Notes under the pieces: generated by a model
What the model saw: the letters and a program-made list of their open reading frames with translations, nothing else
The model's database searches: none
Told to the model about the DNA's origin: nothing
Position numbers and translations under genes: made by a program
In this document: positions 29,551 to 44,400 of the stretch, piece after piece
Position numbering within the stretch: position 1 is the first letter of the stretch
Layout: the number at the start of each line of letters is the position of its first letter
Origin: Durusdinium trenchii
Taxonomy: Eukaryota; Sar; Dinophyceae; Suessiales; Symbiodiniaceae
Direction: 5' to 3'
DNA: 64,000 bases
Assembly: GCA_963970005.1 (NCBI GenBank)
Contig: CAXAMN010005258.1
Span: 186,001 to 250,000 of the forward strand

Positions 29551-32432
29551 TATATATCAATATCATCTATTGTCAGGGTGCCAATCCAGTCCTTTGCCTT
29601 TGGGTGCCAGTGACTCCTACCATGCAGCCATAAGCAGTCCCAAGACTGAACAGAGTACAGCATAGTACAACCCCTCACCCTACAGGACACAGGAAAATAG
29701 CATGGGATAGCCTACAGTTCAGCTAGAGCCAACTTATATGTACAGTTCATACTAGTAGCAAGGACGCTACGAACGGGGCGATGCTGGCCTGCCAGCCGAC
29801 CGGACCGGACTCTCTGGGCGTTGCGAGGCTCTTGATCTTCCTTTTGGGCGGTGGGCTGCTCTTCGCCCGTTCCAGCCTGGCGTTCAGCGGGAGGAGTCGT
29901 TTGGGAAGGGGGGACCGGGTGGAGCTGAATCTGAATGGTGCAAGAATGCATTTCTTCCACACATTGCAGGGGCTGTGAGGTGATGTGAGGTGCCAGTTAC
30001 AAAATCGGTCATGGTGAGAAAGACCCCCTTCATGCCCTCATACCTGGGCTGCATACCTGGGAGAAAGAATGCGTGATTTCTTAATTGAGGAGAATGGTCT
30101 TCAAGTGGTCCATGGTCCATGGTCAGGTTCCATCTTCCAGTGACGGAACTCTGGACATCACGGGCATGATGCATCTCCTCCAAGCACCAAAACTGAGGCC
30201 AATGTCAAGGGTCCGAGCTCTTCCAAACTGGCTACCAGATTGCTATTAACAGCGCCACGTGACTCGGCTACATGGACGTGACCCGTCTTGTTATAGTGGA
30301 TTTGGTGTGGTACAGGTTGTAGATGTTGTGAAAGTGGGCCAACAGGCTTGGGAACGCTGGCCTGCTGGCGCCTCTCAGAGCAAAACTTGTCAAGACAAAT
30401 ACTACTTTAACTATGTTCCATCGGAACTGCTGTGAGCTTTGGATTGGTGGAGAAAAGAGGCTGCTGCGGTACCAGTAGCGTAAAATCAAGGTCCTAGAAC
30501 CTTGAAACATCATCTCTTTCCTCACTGACCTGGACATTGTTTTTGTTGCCAGTTGAGCCCTAAAGACCTGGACATTTGTCAACCTCCTCAGCTTTGCTCA
30601 GCCGTGATTCCACAGGGTCGGCGAACACGAGGTACCTTCAGAGCAGCGCAACCAATGCCGTTGGGACGGCGATGGACGCAGACTACGAGGTGCGGTGCGG
30701 CGTGTGTCACTACGTGTTTGGGGGGCCAGTGTTGAATCATGTTGAATCTTGATTCTTTGCGACTTCAAGCCTCTTCAAGAGCTTGGATCGCTGATGTTTG
30801 GGTCTCAATTCTGTTGGAATCATACATTCACCCGGCGTTCATTTTCGGGATTCTGGAGAATTGAAGATGGGTCTTAAAGAAACAGCAGCCAAATATCAGC
30901 CCCAATGGTGCAACAGCACGGGAGTTCATACAGGAGGTTTTGTTATACGCTCCCTGAAATCATCATGGAAGTGCATCACCACCTGTGAGGAAAATGGTTT
31001 TTGAGAGGGGCCTATTGTCAATGTCCACTTCCAAGACGATTCTAGTGAGTGTACATCATTGTATACCATTTCCTGTTACAGTAATATACTAGTGTCATTG
31101 GTAGTGTCATTCTAGTGGTTTGTGTATCCCGTTTTCTCCCATGCACACGTGATGTACCCATTCATGTACTGTAGTCGCAATAATTCTCGGCGTTCATTAT
31201 TGCGGGGTACCCCAAATCTTGCTGGGCTGTTGACATCATGAGCACTTCCTCTCCTTGACTATCATCTTCCAAAATCTACGATATGCCCAGTGACCTTGGC
31301 GAACTGTTGAGGGAGGATGCCCGGCCCAACCTTTTGCACCACGTGAAGCTGGAGCTTTTGCCTTGAAGGTGATGAGCGAAGAGCTGGATCCGGCGGATGG
31401 CAGCAACTACACAGGCCTGTCCGCGGCGTCGCATGGTGCTGTGGCAAGGGCGAAGATGGGGTACTTTGAACCGCACGGAAAATTGGGAGATTTGTTGAGA
31501 CCAGCAATGGGGGAGGAAGATGTTGGTGTCCTACAAGTGCATCGCTACTAGTAACAAGTGCCTTACTAGTCGTAACAATAAGAATTTTATTAGAATTGTA
31601 ATTACTAGCCAAGGAATCTACTAGGACCTTTCTATGCACAATCATCATTCACCGCTTCGGGCTGAAAGGGGGCCTAATGAAGCCGAGCCCTTGCTGGAGT
31701 GATATGCAGGCGCGCAGACGCGCACGGTGGACGGATACTCGTGCATCCCGTTTGGGGCCTCAGCCAGGTTGATCCATGAACCTTGGAGCAGAAAGATGGG
31801 AGAATCTGCAGAGCCCCCATGCCCTCCATTGTGTTCCCTGCTCTTTTTTTTTCCAAGGCAGGGAGCCCCATCCAGGACCATCCAATCCAGCAAGAACTGA
31901 ACTCGTGGGACTGTATGGGTTTTTTCAACCCGCCCAATCCATCAGAAGCAGAGCTTGTGGGAGGGTGGCCTTCGCCAGGAATGCTGGAAAGCTCAGCTCT
32001 CCATGCGCTGGAACCCCTAACCCGGTCACCACCATGAACAATAGCTCCGGCTTTCACTATCTTTCTAGGCTGAGTAGTTCACGTGCTTTGGCTGAGGGGC
32101 TGCCTGGCTGAGGTGGGGAACGAATGGCACAATGGCAGAAGCCTACACGCAGGCTGGAGGGAGTCCGAAGGACGCGTCGTGGGGGAGTCCGAAGGACGCA
32201 GCCGATCCTACCGAGTCGAGGATTGCAGCCTGAGGCGTACACGATATATATATATATATATAGGACACACATGGCACAACAAACAAACCCGAACATGGAC
32301 ACCTGCAAAGAATGACCTGCAAGGCGAATTTCCTGTAGATCCTCTCAACATCTCTGAACTGATCTGGGGACAACAAGTGTCGGGGGTGTAGACGACTTAA
32401 GACTTATGTATCATTGGCATTGCTTGGGTCAG
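29551..32432. other. Stretch without a recognised gene between retroelement 1 and SLC44 copy C
   Basis: Contains a short motif (CTAGTAGCAAGGACGCTAC, about 29751-29769) that recurs inverted near 18000-18022. A copy of the CTACTAGTAACAAGTGCC repeat lies at 31545-31575, and a TA microsatellite at 32244-32262. An open frame at 31371-31460 (DGSNYTGLSAASHGAVARA) may be a degraded exon. Nothing firmer is visible. Confidence 0.4.
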
Positions 32433-32497
32433 GAAGCCTACCCCACCACCGACTTGAAGGACAACTTCTGCCCGGGCCCCAACGGTCATCTCTTCAA
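32433..32497 (+). CDS. Possible SLC44 copy C exon: EAYPTTDLKDNFC
   Basis: AG acceptor at 31-32 of this line (32431-32432). Encodes EAYPTTDLKDNFCPGPNG, a loop-like Cys-containing peptide. Similarity to CTL loop sequences is weak; the end is approximate. Confidence 0.4.
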
Positions 32498-35400
32498 TGC
32501 TAAAATCGGCTTCGCGTGGCTTCGCCGCCCAACCTAGGCCGCAATCCTTACAACGCGGAGACGGCAACAGATGATACGAAGGCCCCTTTGTGTCGTCCAA
32601 GCATTTCTTTTTCTGTCATGTGTCCTGAATTGGTGATTTGGTGTCCTCTTGAAGCATCAATTGAAGCTATGGAAGGCACTTTTGGTTCACGACTGCTGAC
32701 CCAACCACTCTTGCAAGCTCTTGCCCACCCCCCCACACGTTTGGACAGAGCATTTTTGAACGCCCAGACCACCAGATCGTTGGAGGTCCGTCACCTCACC
32801 GGCCAGGCGAGCACCATTTGGTGCTTCACCTCCGATAGTGAGGTCCTTTGGCAGGAGTGTCAGCCCATCGGTGTGCTTCGCCCAGTCTGCCAGAATGGCC
32901 GCTCGGTGTGCCAAAGTGGAAGGCTGATGTCATGGAGGATGGGGGACGTCAAGATGTATAGGAATCATGCGGCAAAAAAGACGCGGCGCACATACCCTTC
33001 TCATGTGCTTCCAAGGGCCTACTCATCTGAGGCAGATGAGTAGTAGATTCATCGACGCTGCTATGCAATTGTTTGCATTTACTGCCTGCTTGGATGCTGT
33101 CTTTCTTTTGACTCTGTGACCCCCGAGTCGCTGCCCCATGCTTGGCTTATCAAGTCACACAGCGACAGCGCACTGGCTTGACTTGCTGAGAACATACCAT
33201 GCCTTGATCCCTTCGTGCCAGGACAATCGACTTGGTCCCTCAATTTTTTTTAACGATACCTACCCCACAGGCAAAACGAGAATGTCGTTACGGGCCCCTG
33301 TGTTTGCCTATCAGTCTTGGTCCATGTTGCATGGAAATCCATGGAAATCCTCATGTGGTGGAAAACGAGCTTAAGAAAAATTGACCACTCATCGTTTATC
33401 GTTTCTTCACGCCCACTTCTTACAGCACGAGTCTCATCGAGCCTCCTGATGCTGAACAGATTTGTGACCAGCAGACATCTTGGAAGCACCTCGAAAAGAA
33501 CGGCATCATCCTGGCCCCAAAGACACCCCCCACATGTTTCAATACATGCTCATGTAGCATGATTTTTGGCACCCAAACGAAGGCCACAGTTAACAAGCGT
33601 ATTCCGTATTCATCGTTCTTTAAGACTGGCGGCACTGCCTGCCGAAGCGATAAGTGTGAAGATGTGTGAAGTCTAAGTGGTACCTGCTGTGGACCCTCAA
33701 AGGGGCTGTTGTCACCTAACAGTACATGTATTTGGCACAGTCACAGCACCCAAGGAACTCTAGTTTGGGGACGCTCTGATTTTAGAGTCCATTTCTATTG
33801 GGTTGCAGCATGCCATTGTCATCCAAGAAGCCAACAACATCCGACAACTACAACCTTTGATGACCAACCATGACAGCCCCATAATGATAGAGCTAGCAGC
33901 TAAGGTATAGTCCACTAGCCAGATGAGATGATCATAGATGGTCCATGATAATCCCCGTGCCTCATTTCACTAGTTTCACCAGATCTTTTTGGACTCATTC
34001 TTTCAATCAAAGAGCTGATGTGGACGTTGCCATATGGCCGTCCATGTCTGGCTCCTTTCGGCCGAGGCTATGCCGTCACCGACGAGTCCATCCGCACCGT
34101 CTTGGAGCCGCTCGGAGTCGAAAAGTGAGTCGCATCGAGACCGGTGGATGGAAGAACTCGAACTCCTGAAGTGTTCCTATGACTCATCTAAATGCATCTA
34201 AATGCATCAAAACATATCAAAACACTGTAAATGATTGTGAATGCCATGTGACGTCAAGAATGTGTGTTTCATTCAGAATGTGGATCTTTGGAGTTCACCA
34301 GGATGGTCAACTGGAGCATGTCCCAGGGTCCCAAGGGTCCAGCTCTTTGGGCCTATGGGATCTGATAATGGTCTGGCGGCAGCATAGACATGCATAGTAC
34401 CATCCATAAATGCAAGGAAACACAGGCCGCCAATTCAATCATCCCTGGGATCGTGAGGTGCTTTTTGGTGAAAGATGGTCTACCGTCTTCAGGTCAGATA
34501 TTTGTTCTACAGGGGGGTTCAGTGGTTCATCGTCCCCTGTCGAAACAGTGGCTTGTCCCTGTCGAAACTTACCCTGAAATTGGCAGCAAATCTAGCACAA
34601 GATTTTCTAATTCAAGGGTGAACATTATTGATGTTAATCATGTCGAGTTGAGTTGAGTTGAGTCAATTTGTTTGCACAATAAAATCCTTTGTCTTCCCTA
34701 GCAAGATGCCAAGCAACAAGCTGCACTCGCCCTCATGAGAAGATGGGTTGGATGGAAAGGTCGAGGTTAGTTTGAAAGAATCCAAGATCATCGTATTCGG
34801 CTGGTGCAGTTTTTAGCCTGGATTGGTGAATCCGGAGCTTAGTTTTGATTTGGTGATAAGGTGGAAGGAGGGAAACTGCATAAGCACATTTTTGTGGGGG
34901 GGATGTGTCAGACAGTACTTAACACCTTGACGGACCTCAAGGCTGGCTTTGGGACTGAGGTACTGCGCGTATGTAGTGTGGATCATTGCCGTTCTGTACT
35001 TGCACCTGGACGAAAGAACAACGAAAGAACAGCCTGAACGGTTGGAGGGAAACAATGGGAAACAGATTTGGCTTACTGGTACTTGGTTGGCAGATAGTGG
35101 ACGTATGGGGCAGAATGGTGGTTTGAACACTCTTTATATCTCTTTATGTGTTGGTCATCTTGTGAACGCACAAATGGCCAGCGGCTAGCTCAGAGGGATT
35201 TGGATCAGCGCTTTTGCATCCGGTAGCCCATGCTGTTGACCATATCAGAGTCTCGTTTGTTCAAACTCGGTGTTTTCATGTTGCTTTCTTAAAGCAGATT
35301 GTGTTGTTTTAACTTGCTGCATGTCAGTCACCCCAACGCTTGTGCTTTCCAAGAGGACGCCCAGTGCTGGCCGAATCTAGTTCCGAGGTTCTTGCAGGAC

Positions 35401-38400
35401 TTGGTACCTCCAACTAAGTGATGGGGCAGAGCGTTTAGACGAAAAGAGCAGTGTGACCTGAGGCTTTTGATCCTTTGCTTCTGCAGCCGAATTCGAGAAG
35501 CCATCGCAATTAACAAGGTGGCAGCGATCTTTGTGGCACCTCGAAGGGATCTTCGTGGGTTTGGGAGGGAGAATGAGGATACAGGATGAGGCGAACACTG
35601 GACCTTCCGATCGTGCAGTACGCAAGTGCGTGTGGTTTCACATGGACGAGAGTTGAAGTGAACAACGCATTTTTTGCAGGACTGTGACTGAGGGTATATT
35701 AGTGGGTATATATTATATGTTGCCATTGAGTACTCGGGTTCTCTTTCATTCGTGTTGGGATCTTTGGTGGGTGTTCGCTACACTTTCCATACAGCAAGAA
35801 AGGGGACGCTCAAGCATTGATGTGCTTGCTGCGGTCACGCCTCTTTAATGCAGCCAATTCCACATGGCATCAATTGCTCTACCTGATTCGGTTGGATATT
35901 CAAAGAAGTATAATACTGACATTCATGTTTGTTGACGGTTGGTCCCTTAGTAATGGATTCCCTACAATTCACTGAAACCCTCTCCCACCAAACCTCCTAC
36001 GTTTTGTGCCATGTCGTCGCCAATTGGGTTGACCCAGGCCAGCAACCCGGTGGTGATCGTCGTGCCACTGGTTCAGGCGGTGCGCGGGTCCTTCCCCCCG
36101 GGTGGACTGATGTTGAAAGAGATCTGCTGTTCGAACGCTCGTCTTATGGCCGCCCGAAAGTGTTGACACCATGGTTGGTCAGACTGCCATAGGTCAAGAT
36201 GTCACTCACATGTTGTCCAGTGTTGTCCAACCTCGCTTTCATAGTCCTATGCATAGAAGGGTCAGTTTAGCTCGAACTTTTTGGAGGTTGTTTTCGATGC
36301 ACTTGCAATAAGACCCCCAGACTTTCCAGGACACATAGACTTACCTGGATCAATACATGACACGTGTCCAGTTGTATCGATGTCATGCGCAGCGGCATCA
36401 CCCGCCCAGGCGGTGGTCGCAGCTCTTTGGATAGGCCTGTGGGTCTTCTTCGCCTCCTTCCTCCTCTCGCAAGTGCCCGAAAACTACACGCCCACCGAAC
36501 CCTGGCAACGGGAATGCAAACTTGCAAAGATAGATTTAGTCAGCGCATCTAGAGCCTGAAGTGAGGTGAAACTCAAACGCATATATAATGTCCCCTGCCG
36601 AATAAACATAGAATCTGGGAGGTCGAGCTCAAAATGATCCTCAGATTTTATAGAAGTGTAGTCTCTAGAATGAGATGTAAACAATAATTACCTGAACAAA
36701 AAGCTAGCCTTAAAAAAGTGCCTCCACCAGGTGAGTTTGTTGAGCTATTCCATTTTATTGAGAAGGCATGACAACGCACCAGATGTTATAGAGGTTGTAG
36801 CTTTTGATTTTATAGAAAGCATTTGGAGTAGTAGATAGCTGAGAATTGGTTTCAGAGTGGATGGTGTGTTGTGAGGTCAGGTAGGTTGATATCATATTTT
36901 TAAATAGAAAGCGCTTGCATTTGTCGAAACCTGATATGTGATTTTATAGTACATGTATGTGCATGTTATTAACAAGACCGCTTCCTGATGTTGCACTGTG
37001 AGAATGCATGTGTGTTCCGAATCATTCAATCATCCTTTGATATCCTTTGTGCGATTTCCGGTGAGTGTTGGGATTCTAGATTTTAATTGTCCAATCATCC
37101 CTCTATAAAAACATGTTTTACACAGTAACTTGTTTTGTTTTGGCTCTTTTTCTTAACCTTCTTCTAAAATCAATTTCAACCCTGCAGTGTCCAAACAGTC
37201 CAATCATTGTCTAAAATCAACTTCAACCTTCATATTGCCCCCCACTTCACTTCTCTATAGAATCAATTTCAACCTTGGATTTGCATCATTGATTTTCCGC
37301 AATTTTGGCATCAACAAATATTGAGGAAGACAATAGCTTTGTCAAAAGGTTGAGCTGAACCATTTTACAGGGAACAGGTTCTCAGCACTGCAGTAGGTTG
37401 AGATTTAATTCTATAGTGGAGCAAACTGCCCTTTGAGGTTGATTTTTTCGTTTTATCATTGGCACAGTGAATCGTGCACGGACGTGTGGCCCTTGGTTCG
37501 AATCTGTGAGAAGTCTCGCGCACACGTTTCGCTTTGGTTTTTTCCAAGTTGTCGGAAGCACTTTGGTTGTGAATTGCGCTGGCAGGGCCGCGCGATGTGA
37601 CCCTGCAAGTGCAGTACTTTTTGATTCTGTAAGTGCAGACTTTGCGACAAGCGCAGCGCATAGTGAAACTTAATGTTAACCTCTCATTAGTAAACCCCCT
37701 ATGAAAAAAAACAAGTTTTTTTTGGTCCTTTTTTTCGGGGTAGTCAAAACTCTCGACCTTAATAAAGAAACCTCCAGGCTATTTGGCAGAGGGGATTTGG
37801 CAAAGGGACTTTCATTTGCTTTCATTCTGCCTTTAAAGTAAAAGGGAAAGCACAAGGCAAGGATAAGCCAGCAGGGCTGCAGGGGTGTTGATGATTGTAG
37901 GTTTGTTTATAATTGCAGGGGGGGTGGGACCGGGAGTCTAAAGGGGTACCCTTCGAAGACAATTTTTTGTATTTGTTTGATAGGGTTTGAATAAGGAAAC
38001 CTAAAGCTTTTGGCTAGCCAATGATTTTGGCAATCTGATGGGCAAAGATCTAGAATCTAAAATAAAGATACCACAAAAGAAAAAGAAAGAAGAAGATAGG
38101 AGAACTTACAAGCAAAAGGGAAAGCACAAGGTAAGGACCAATTAGAAGTAGTATTGCAAATTCCTAGCAGGCCAAAAAGCATAATATTATTGACACATGT
38201 TTACAATTGAGAAGCAAAATGTTTATCCATTTTTGGGTCTGGATTTTGGCGCAGTTCAAAGTAGTATTGCAAAATCCTGGCAGGCCAAAAAGCATATTAT
38301 TATTGACACATGGTTCATTGTTGGGAGGTGAACATTACTTTTTTTGCCCGAATGGCGCACGTGTGCTCGCAGATGCGTGCGCGTGGTGTCAGATGTGCGC

Positions 38401-41400
38401 TCTCATGTGTGCGCTCTAAATTCTTGTCGTCGTGCTCTCATGTCTTTTTATATGTTTGTGATTTTTTCGGGGGGCTTCTCGCCAGGATAACTTGTTTCAG
38501 GTCTTTGCTGGTGACGTACTTGTGGTGAATAGTGAAGAAAGCAGATGTTGCAGTGCATAAGCGAGAAGTTGTTGGGATGGGAAAATGGTTGGTCAGAATC
38601 TTCAAGTTTTTTTGTTGGCTTTGTGTTTCGATAGCGCACGGTGAAGCAGGCCCAGTCTCTGTGTCTTCCTCTTTGGAGGGAAGAAAAGTACTTTCGGAGG
38701 ATCAGGATGGATCTGCTGAGACGATTTGGGGGATTATTCTGTGAGGTCTGAAAAAGTTTCTGGTTTTCCTATGCTACCATATGTATTGTCCTTTATTCAC
38801 TGGAGGTATCCCAACAATCCCCAACACATCCTCATTTCGCGATGCATTTCTACCAAGGGCACCTATGAAACCTATGCAGAGGCGACAAGGGCGTTTTGCA
38901 AGTTTGGTGGGATGAAACCAGGATGGCATGACCTGTCCTGAACGGGTTCACAACACTCCCCAGACCTACAGATATTATAAAAAGATGTGCTTCATTTGCA
39001 TGGTACAGTTGTGGCATGTTTGTAAGAGTTGCAACTTGGATGCAAACAGGTTAGCCAGGACCAGCAATGTGCAACTGGACCTGCACACGAGTCTAGTCGG
39101 CGGCTGATGGATCACCATCACCTGATCCCACAGACTTGATCCTGCTCGCCAGGCGCATGGAACAGTAGACACCCCGGGGCAATGTACTGGCCAGTGGCCC
39201 ATGGGCTTCGCCTACAAGGCGAGCAGATGTGAGCAGACAGAGAGTGGGGAGTGCGCCACATCTGAATGTCGTACATCCCTGATCATTCCCCTAGTGTAGT
39301 GGCTGGTTCAGTCGTGATTGTTTTGCCTCCATCGGTCCCAGCTGCAGTATAGACTCGACTAAATACCCTGAGCCTGCAGGACGATGACAATTGCGATTTG
39401 GTGAATGGTACCTACCACTGCTGGAGGCGCCACTGCTACGACCTCCAGATATGTCCAGACGACACGGAGAGCTAGGGCGGCCTAGGGTTTTGCTGCCGAA
39501 TCTTATCTTCCCATGAAGTGCCAAGTTATACATGATGCATCATGAAGTTTCCATTGCTCAACGGAAATCATCAGCAGTTTATTTTCCCAATTGTCCCAGG
39601 TCTTTGGGACATAGCCGCGTTGACTCCCACGAGCATTCGTTGACTCCCAGTCTTGCAGAGGGTGAGTCTTTGGGTTCTACCTGAGATTTCGGCTACCCCC
39701 AGGGCTGATTCCGTGAAGGTTTTTGTTGGCCCTCGCCCTCGGCCCGAGTGGGTCTGAGTGGCTTCTATGCAGCATCGCTCAGGTGTGCGCAACCGCGCTA
39801 CGCCTTTGACGTGCGCTTTGCAGTCTCCTTCTTCATGCTGTTGTGGAACAATGCCTGGCACTCAATCATTGACATCGGACGGAGGCGTCGTGATGGCTGG
39901 AAACGTGGCATGTGCTTTTCAATCCTTTGGGGCCACGTTCTTCAAAAAAGGGGAACTCAAGCACATGAAGCAGATGTGCCGGGATGTCTGCTTGACTGCT
40001 TGACCCATCAATGAAGCACCTTGAAGCACCAAGCTAGCTTGGTAACTTTCGCAAGCTTCGGGGACCGTGGGAGGTGACATCCTTGACCATCTGAGGCCTT
40101 TAACATCGCTTGTGGGCAGTTCATCGTGGCTGGCGCTGTTCTTTGGACACTGCGGAGGGGACTGGGGAGCTGTTTTGGAGCCAATACCGCTGGGGATGCA
40201 GCAGTTTACTGCCACAAACAGCGGGACAGCTGCGGGCTTCTCTCTTGTCTCAGGAAGAAGATGGAAGAAGTATTCAATACGGATCAGTTTCCAGCAACTG
40301 AGGCAGCCGCCTGGTTCTTCACTCCAAACTCGGAGAAGGGGAAGAAAGGAGTGAAATGGCATGACCAATGCATGACCAGAGACCTCCGATTGGCTAGGAC
40401 TTTGAACTATTTAGTAAAGTTTGCTACGCACATTCAGCCCACTCTCCAGTTGTGCAGCTGTGTGATATCAATGATGTCCATGATAATAGTGTCCATGATG
40501 TCTTGATGCAGATCTGGCTGCCAGGAGTTGTGCGACAGTCCTTGTTCTGGGCCTTCAGGTACCATTTTGGTTCCTTGGCCTTTGGCTCCTTCATCATTGC
40601 GGTGGTGGAATTCATCAGGTATACTTTGCCCCTGGGCGAAACAAAGGTGCTGGGAGAAGGGATTTGCCTCAGACTTATTTTGCGGCGGATGAGCGTCAGC
40701 AAAACGCAATTACAAGCCAAATAACCAACTATAGAGAAGGCAAGTTGGTTTCCAACCTCTTCTTTCACCCTCACAAGCCTCAGAGGCTTCGCCGTTCTTT
40801 TGCGCTGAGGCTCTATTTGCAGAAGCAAGCAGAGGCACAGAAGAACCGGGCCACTGGGCAACCCACTGCCGTCGAAACAACGGAGCTGACTGAGATGGAT
40901 ACCTGAACTCAAGCTGACTTGGCAACGAGTAGGTGAACTCAAGCTATCGCTACTAGGGCTGTGAAGCCCCTGGATACACACCGCTGGACCCGATCCGGAC
41001 CCGCCGAACCGCCAGACGGTCCGAGACCATGGACATCGACCCCTGGGCATTGGCGGGGGGAAGAACCGACCGTGTTCCGCGGATCCATGCTGTATGTCAG
41101 CTTCGCAGGGCGAAGCGGTGTGCCCAGCGAAGCCAGCGAAGCCAAGGTGATGGTGTGCATTTTGAGAATCACCCGCTGCTGCCTGTGGTGCTTGGAGAAG
41201 TTCATCAAGTTCATCAACAAGTCACCTGGCCCACATAGACCCGTTGGTGACGTTTCACGCCGTGTCTCCGGTGTGTTTCTTCTCTACCTGGTTCGGGTTC
41301 TCGGCATGTCGCGGTTGAAAGAGTCCGGGCCCCAGAGAAGATTGCCTATGGATGCCTATGGTAAGAACCCTGCTCGCATGCCTTTTTGAATACTGGATAC

Positions 41401-44400
41401 TATTGGACCTGGATCTATGGGGACCACATGGACGCTGGTCGTGGTGGCAAACTATTGGTGTACTTTGATGATTTTGATTTGGGAGTGACCTAGAGTCTAG
41501 AGTAACTATAAATGAAACTACTCCCAGATCTGAAATCTATAACCAAGTTTTTTGATAATGTGAAACTGAGCATTTGGCCACGCTTTGCGCAGAATCCGTT
41601 TCTATCTTGACTTGACAACAGGTTTGACAGTGTCAGTCAGTGCATGATATTTTTCCCAATTCTGTTGTTTTGTTCCCTAATTGCTTGATTGCTTCACTCC
41701 GCTTGCCAGTTGTGAGATCTTTGCATTGTGCCAGTTGTGAGACTAGTTGTGAGATCTGAATTCAGTTTGATTGGCCCGTGTTGGTAACGTTTCACCAAAA
41801 AGCGCCGGCACAGACAAACCCACAAACGCTTGGAAGCAACATGATACGCCACATAAAACAAACTACTCCAAGTGTTTCCAAGCGCTTCAGGCGTGCAACA
41901 GCCCTCGTTTTTTCCCCGCTGTGGCGAGCATTATTGCGACCCTGATTTTCGAGACCTGCGCCTAACTAAAGTAAGACAAGACTCTTGGATTGCCTTGCAG
42001 CACGAAGTTGCAACTTTGGCATTGCTTGATTCAATAGCTTGGCCTTGGCTCGAAGGGTCAGTTCCGGCATCTTCATTGTTGCCATGGCGGGAGAAGACCT
42101 TGAGAATCTGACCTTCCTGCGCGAGGAAGGTCTCATGGGTGGCGCCCGTTCTCTCGAGCTACTACCTCATGGCGCAGCAGCTTGCTCGAGGTTTCCTATT
42201 TTGGTCTTGGGGATTGGCGTGTGCCTGACTGCAGTGGCCGGAGTTCTCAGGAACGGCTATGTCAGAGCTGTCAATGACATCACCGCAACGCAACAGAAGA
42301 TTGAACATGCTTGTGACGGCAAAGGCTGTTTTGGTGAAGGTCAGGGATCGAAGTTGACCTTCAATGGCATGTGCGTAGGCGTTGACCCGAACCACGTCCG
42401 CAACGGTGCGGTTGTGCAGCTCCGGCCTTGCAATGAGCACGGCAATCACATCAAGTGGCACTTTACGGGACTCCATGGCCAAGAAGGAAAGTTGCACATC
42501 AAAGCAAACCGGAGCCTATGCCTTGATGTGAAAGGTCACCTCTTTCACCCGCAAACACCGCTGCAACTCTGGAAGTGTGAAGATTGGAACCAGGATCAGC
42601 TCCTTCAAATCTCTACCGCCCCTGGAGATCGCTACCGTTTGGGCTGGAGTCGCCATCCCAATTACTTTGTCGATGTCAAGGACGGGAACAATGCTTCATG
42701 GACTCTGGTTCAGATTTGGACCTATGGAAAGCACCAGCTTTTCTACGACTCCTGAGGTTCACAAGCTCAGAGACAGGACGGTCATTGACAAGCTTCGCAT
42801 CAGCTGTGAGCTGCGAATTCATTGCAGGATGCAGATATTGATTCAGACATATTCAGTGAACTGGTACACGGAATTGAGCACCGCTTGATTCGGTTTGTTT
42901 AAGCAGACTGACTGCTTCGCCAAAGGTGACAGCCACGTATATAGGTACCCTTTTCGGAGTATCGCAGCTACTCGGACACAATGCTCAAAACCGACAAAGG
43001 CGTGAAGACGTGAGCACCCAAAATCGTCAGTTTATTGTCAAAGACGTGAAGCATCTCATGAAAAGAGGCGCAAGTTACCACAAGTTGTTGTTCGAATTTG
43101 GACGAATTTGGACGAGAAACAGAAGACATATCACTGAAAGGGTGTGGACGAGAGGACCCCCACAAAAAGATGATGCAATTGCGGCACCAACGAAATAGAG
43201 GCAAGGTCATAGCTCGTGTGGTTTCAACAAACATCAATCAATTTCACAGCTGCGTCAAGCAGAGCATGAAACCGAGCTATTTTTTCTACGCTTTGTGCAT
43301 AGGCTCTGTCGACATGGCTTGGTGAGGCGAAGAACATGAAAGCGCCTCCAGGTGAACCGAGAAGAAAACATGTGAATGTGTCCAAAAAGGTGCTGTCCGC
43401 AAATGCTTTGATGCATGACCAGATCGAAGATAAGCACATCAAACAGGTGACTGACAGGTGTCAGTCTGTGCATGAATTCATTGTTTCAAAGCCACGGATT
43501 TCAGAATCAGCATGTTTGAGTTTGGGGTTCGGAACATCTTGGAACAGTCAGCTATGGAGACAGTCAGCTATGGAGAGAAACGAAGCATACACGCAATATC
43601 CAACACAAAATCATAGTCCATCATTCCATATCATTCCTTTGTTTTGTTTTTCCCAATCGCTGGATTGCTTCACTCCTGTTGGGCCTTGTTATTGATATTT
43701 GCTACCTCACCTCCCCCTCAGGATAAATCCCACATGAACCAGTGGTTAAAAAAGTCCCGTCGTGTGAAGCTTCTGCAAATTGAACCTTTGTGGCGCACAC
43801 CTTGTGGTCGTGTAAACGTCCCGTGGTGTAAAGTTCTTCTTGTGTAAACCATTTGTTGTGGTGTTAGACTGTAGGCCTCTTAACCTCTTCTGTGCTTTCC
43901 CTTTGGAAGCCTTGGACCTTTCGTCCATTTGGCGCCCCTCAAGTCTTTTGGAGCCAGCCTGGGCCAGTGCAAACATGCACTAAAGTTAAGGGATTTGTTT
44001 TGGCAAGCATTGGTAGACCAAGACATGCCTCACCTGGACATTCCAGTGGCTTCAAGTTCATGGATCTCTTGTCACAATTTGCAGTGTCCGCGATATCGGA
44101 CTGCAGAGCAGTCTTACTTGCTTGAACAGCTTCACAAGAGAACCCCTCCCCGGCCCTACCTTCGTCAACAGGATTCAGCCTGGACCTAGTTGGGCTTGGC
44201 ACAAGTGGAAAGAAGAAAAACAACTAATAGTCGAAGTCTTCCACCATGTTTCATGCCCACTGCCCAGCATCCACAGCCCATGACTTCAGATGTCTATGTC
44301 ACCAACGTAGATCCGTCTCTACGCGTCCAGGAACGCCTACATTCAGATCGCCCTCACCGGAGCGAACTTCTGCACTGCGGCCAAGAAGGCCAGTTGAGCA

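Noticed and set aside
37455..37520. tRNA-like T-loop (GGTTCGAATC)
   Set aside because: No matching acceptor stem, D-arm or anticodon arm could be drawn around it.
40424..41050. 208-codon minus-strand frame
   Set aside because: Antisense to three well-supported SLC44 copy C exons; no motifs of its own.
42084..42755. Toxin of the ricin type
   Set aside because: Only the carbohydrate-binding trefoil is present, with a membrane anchor; there is no catalytic chain.
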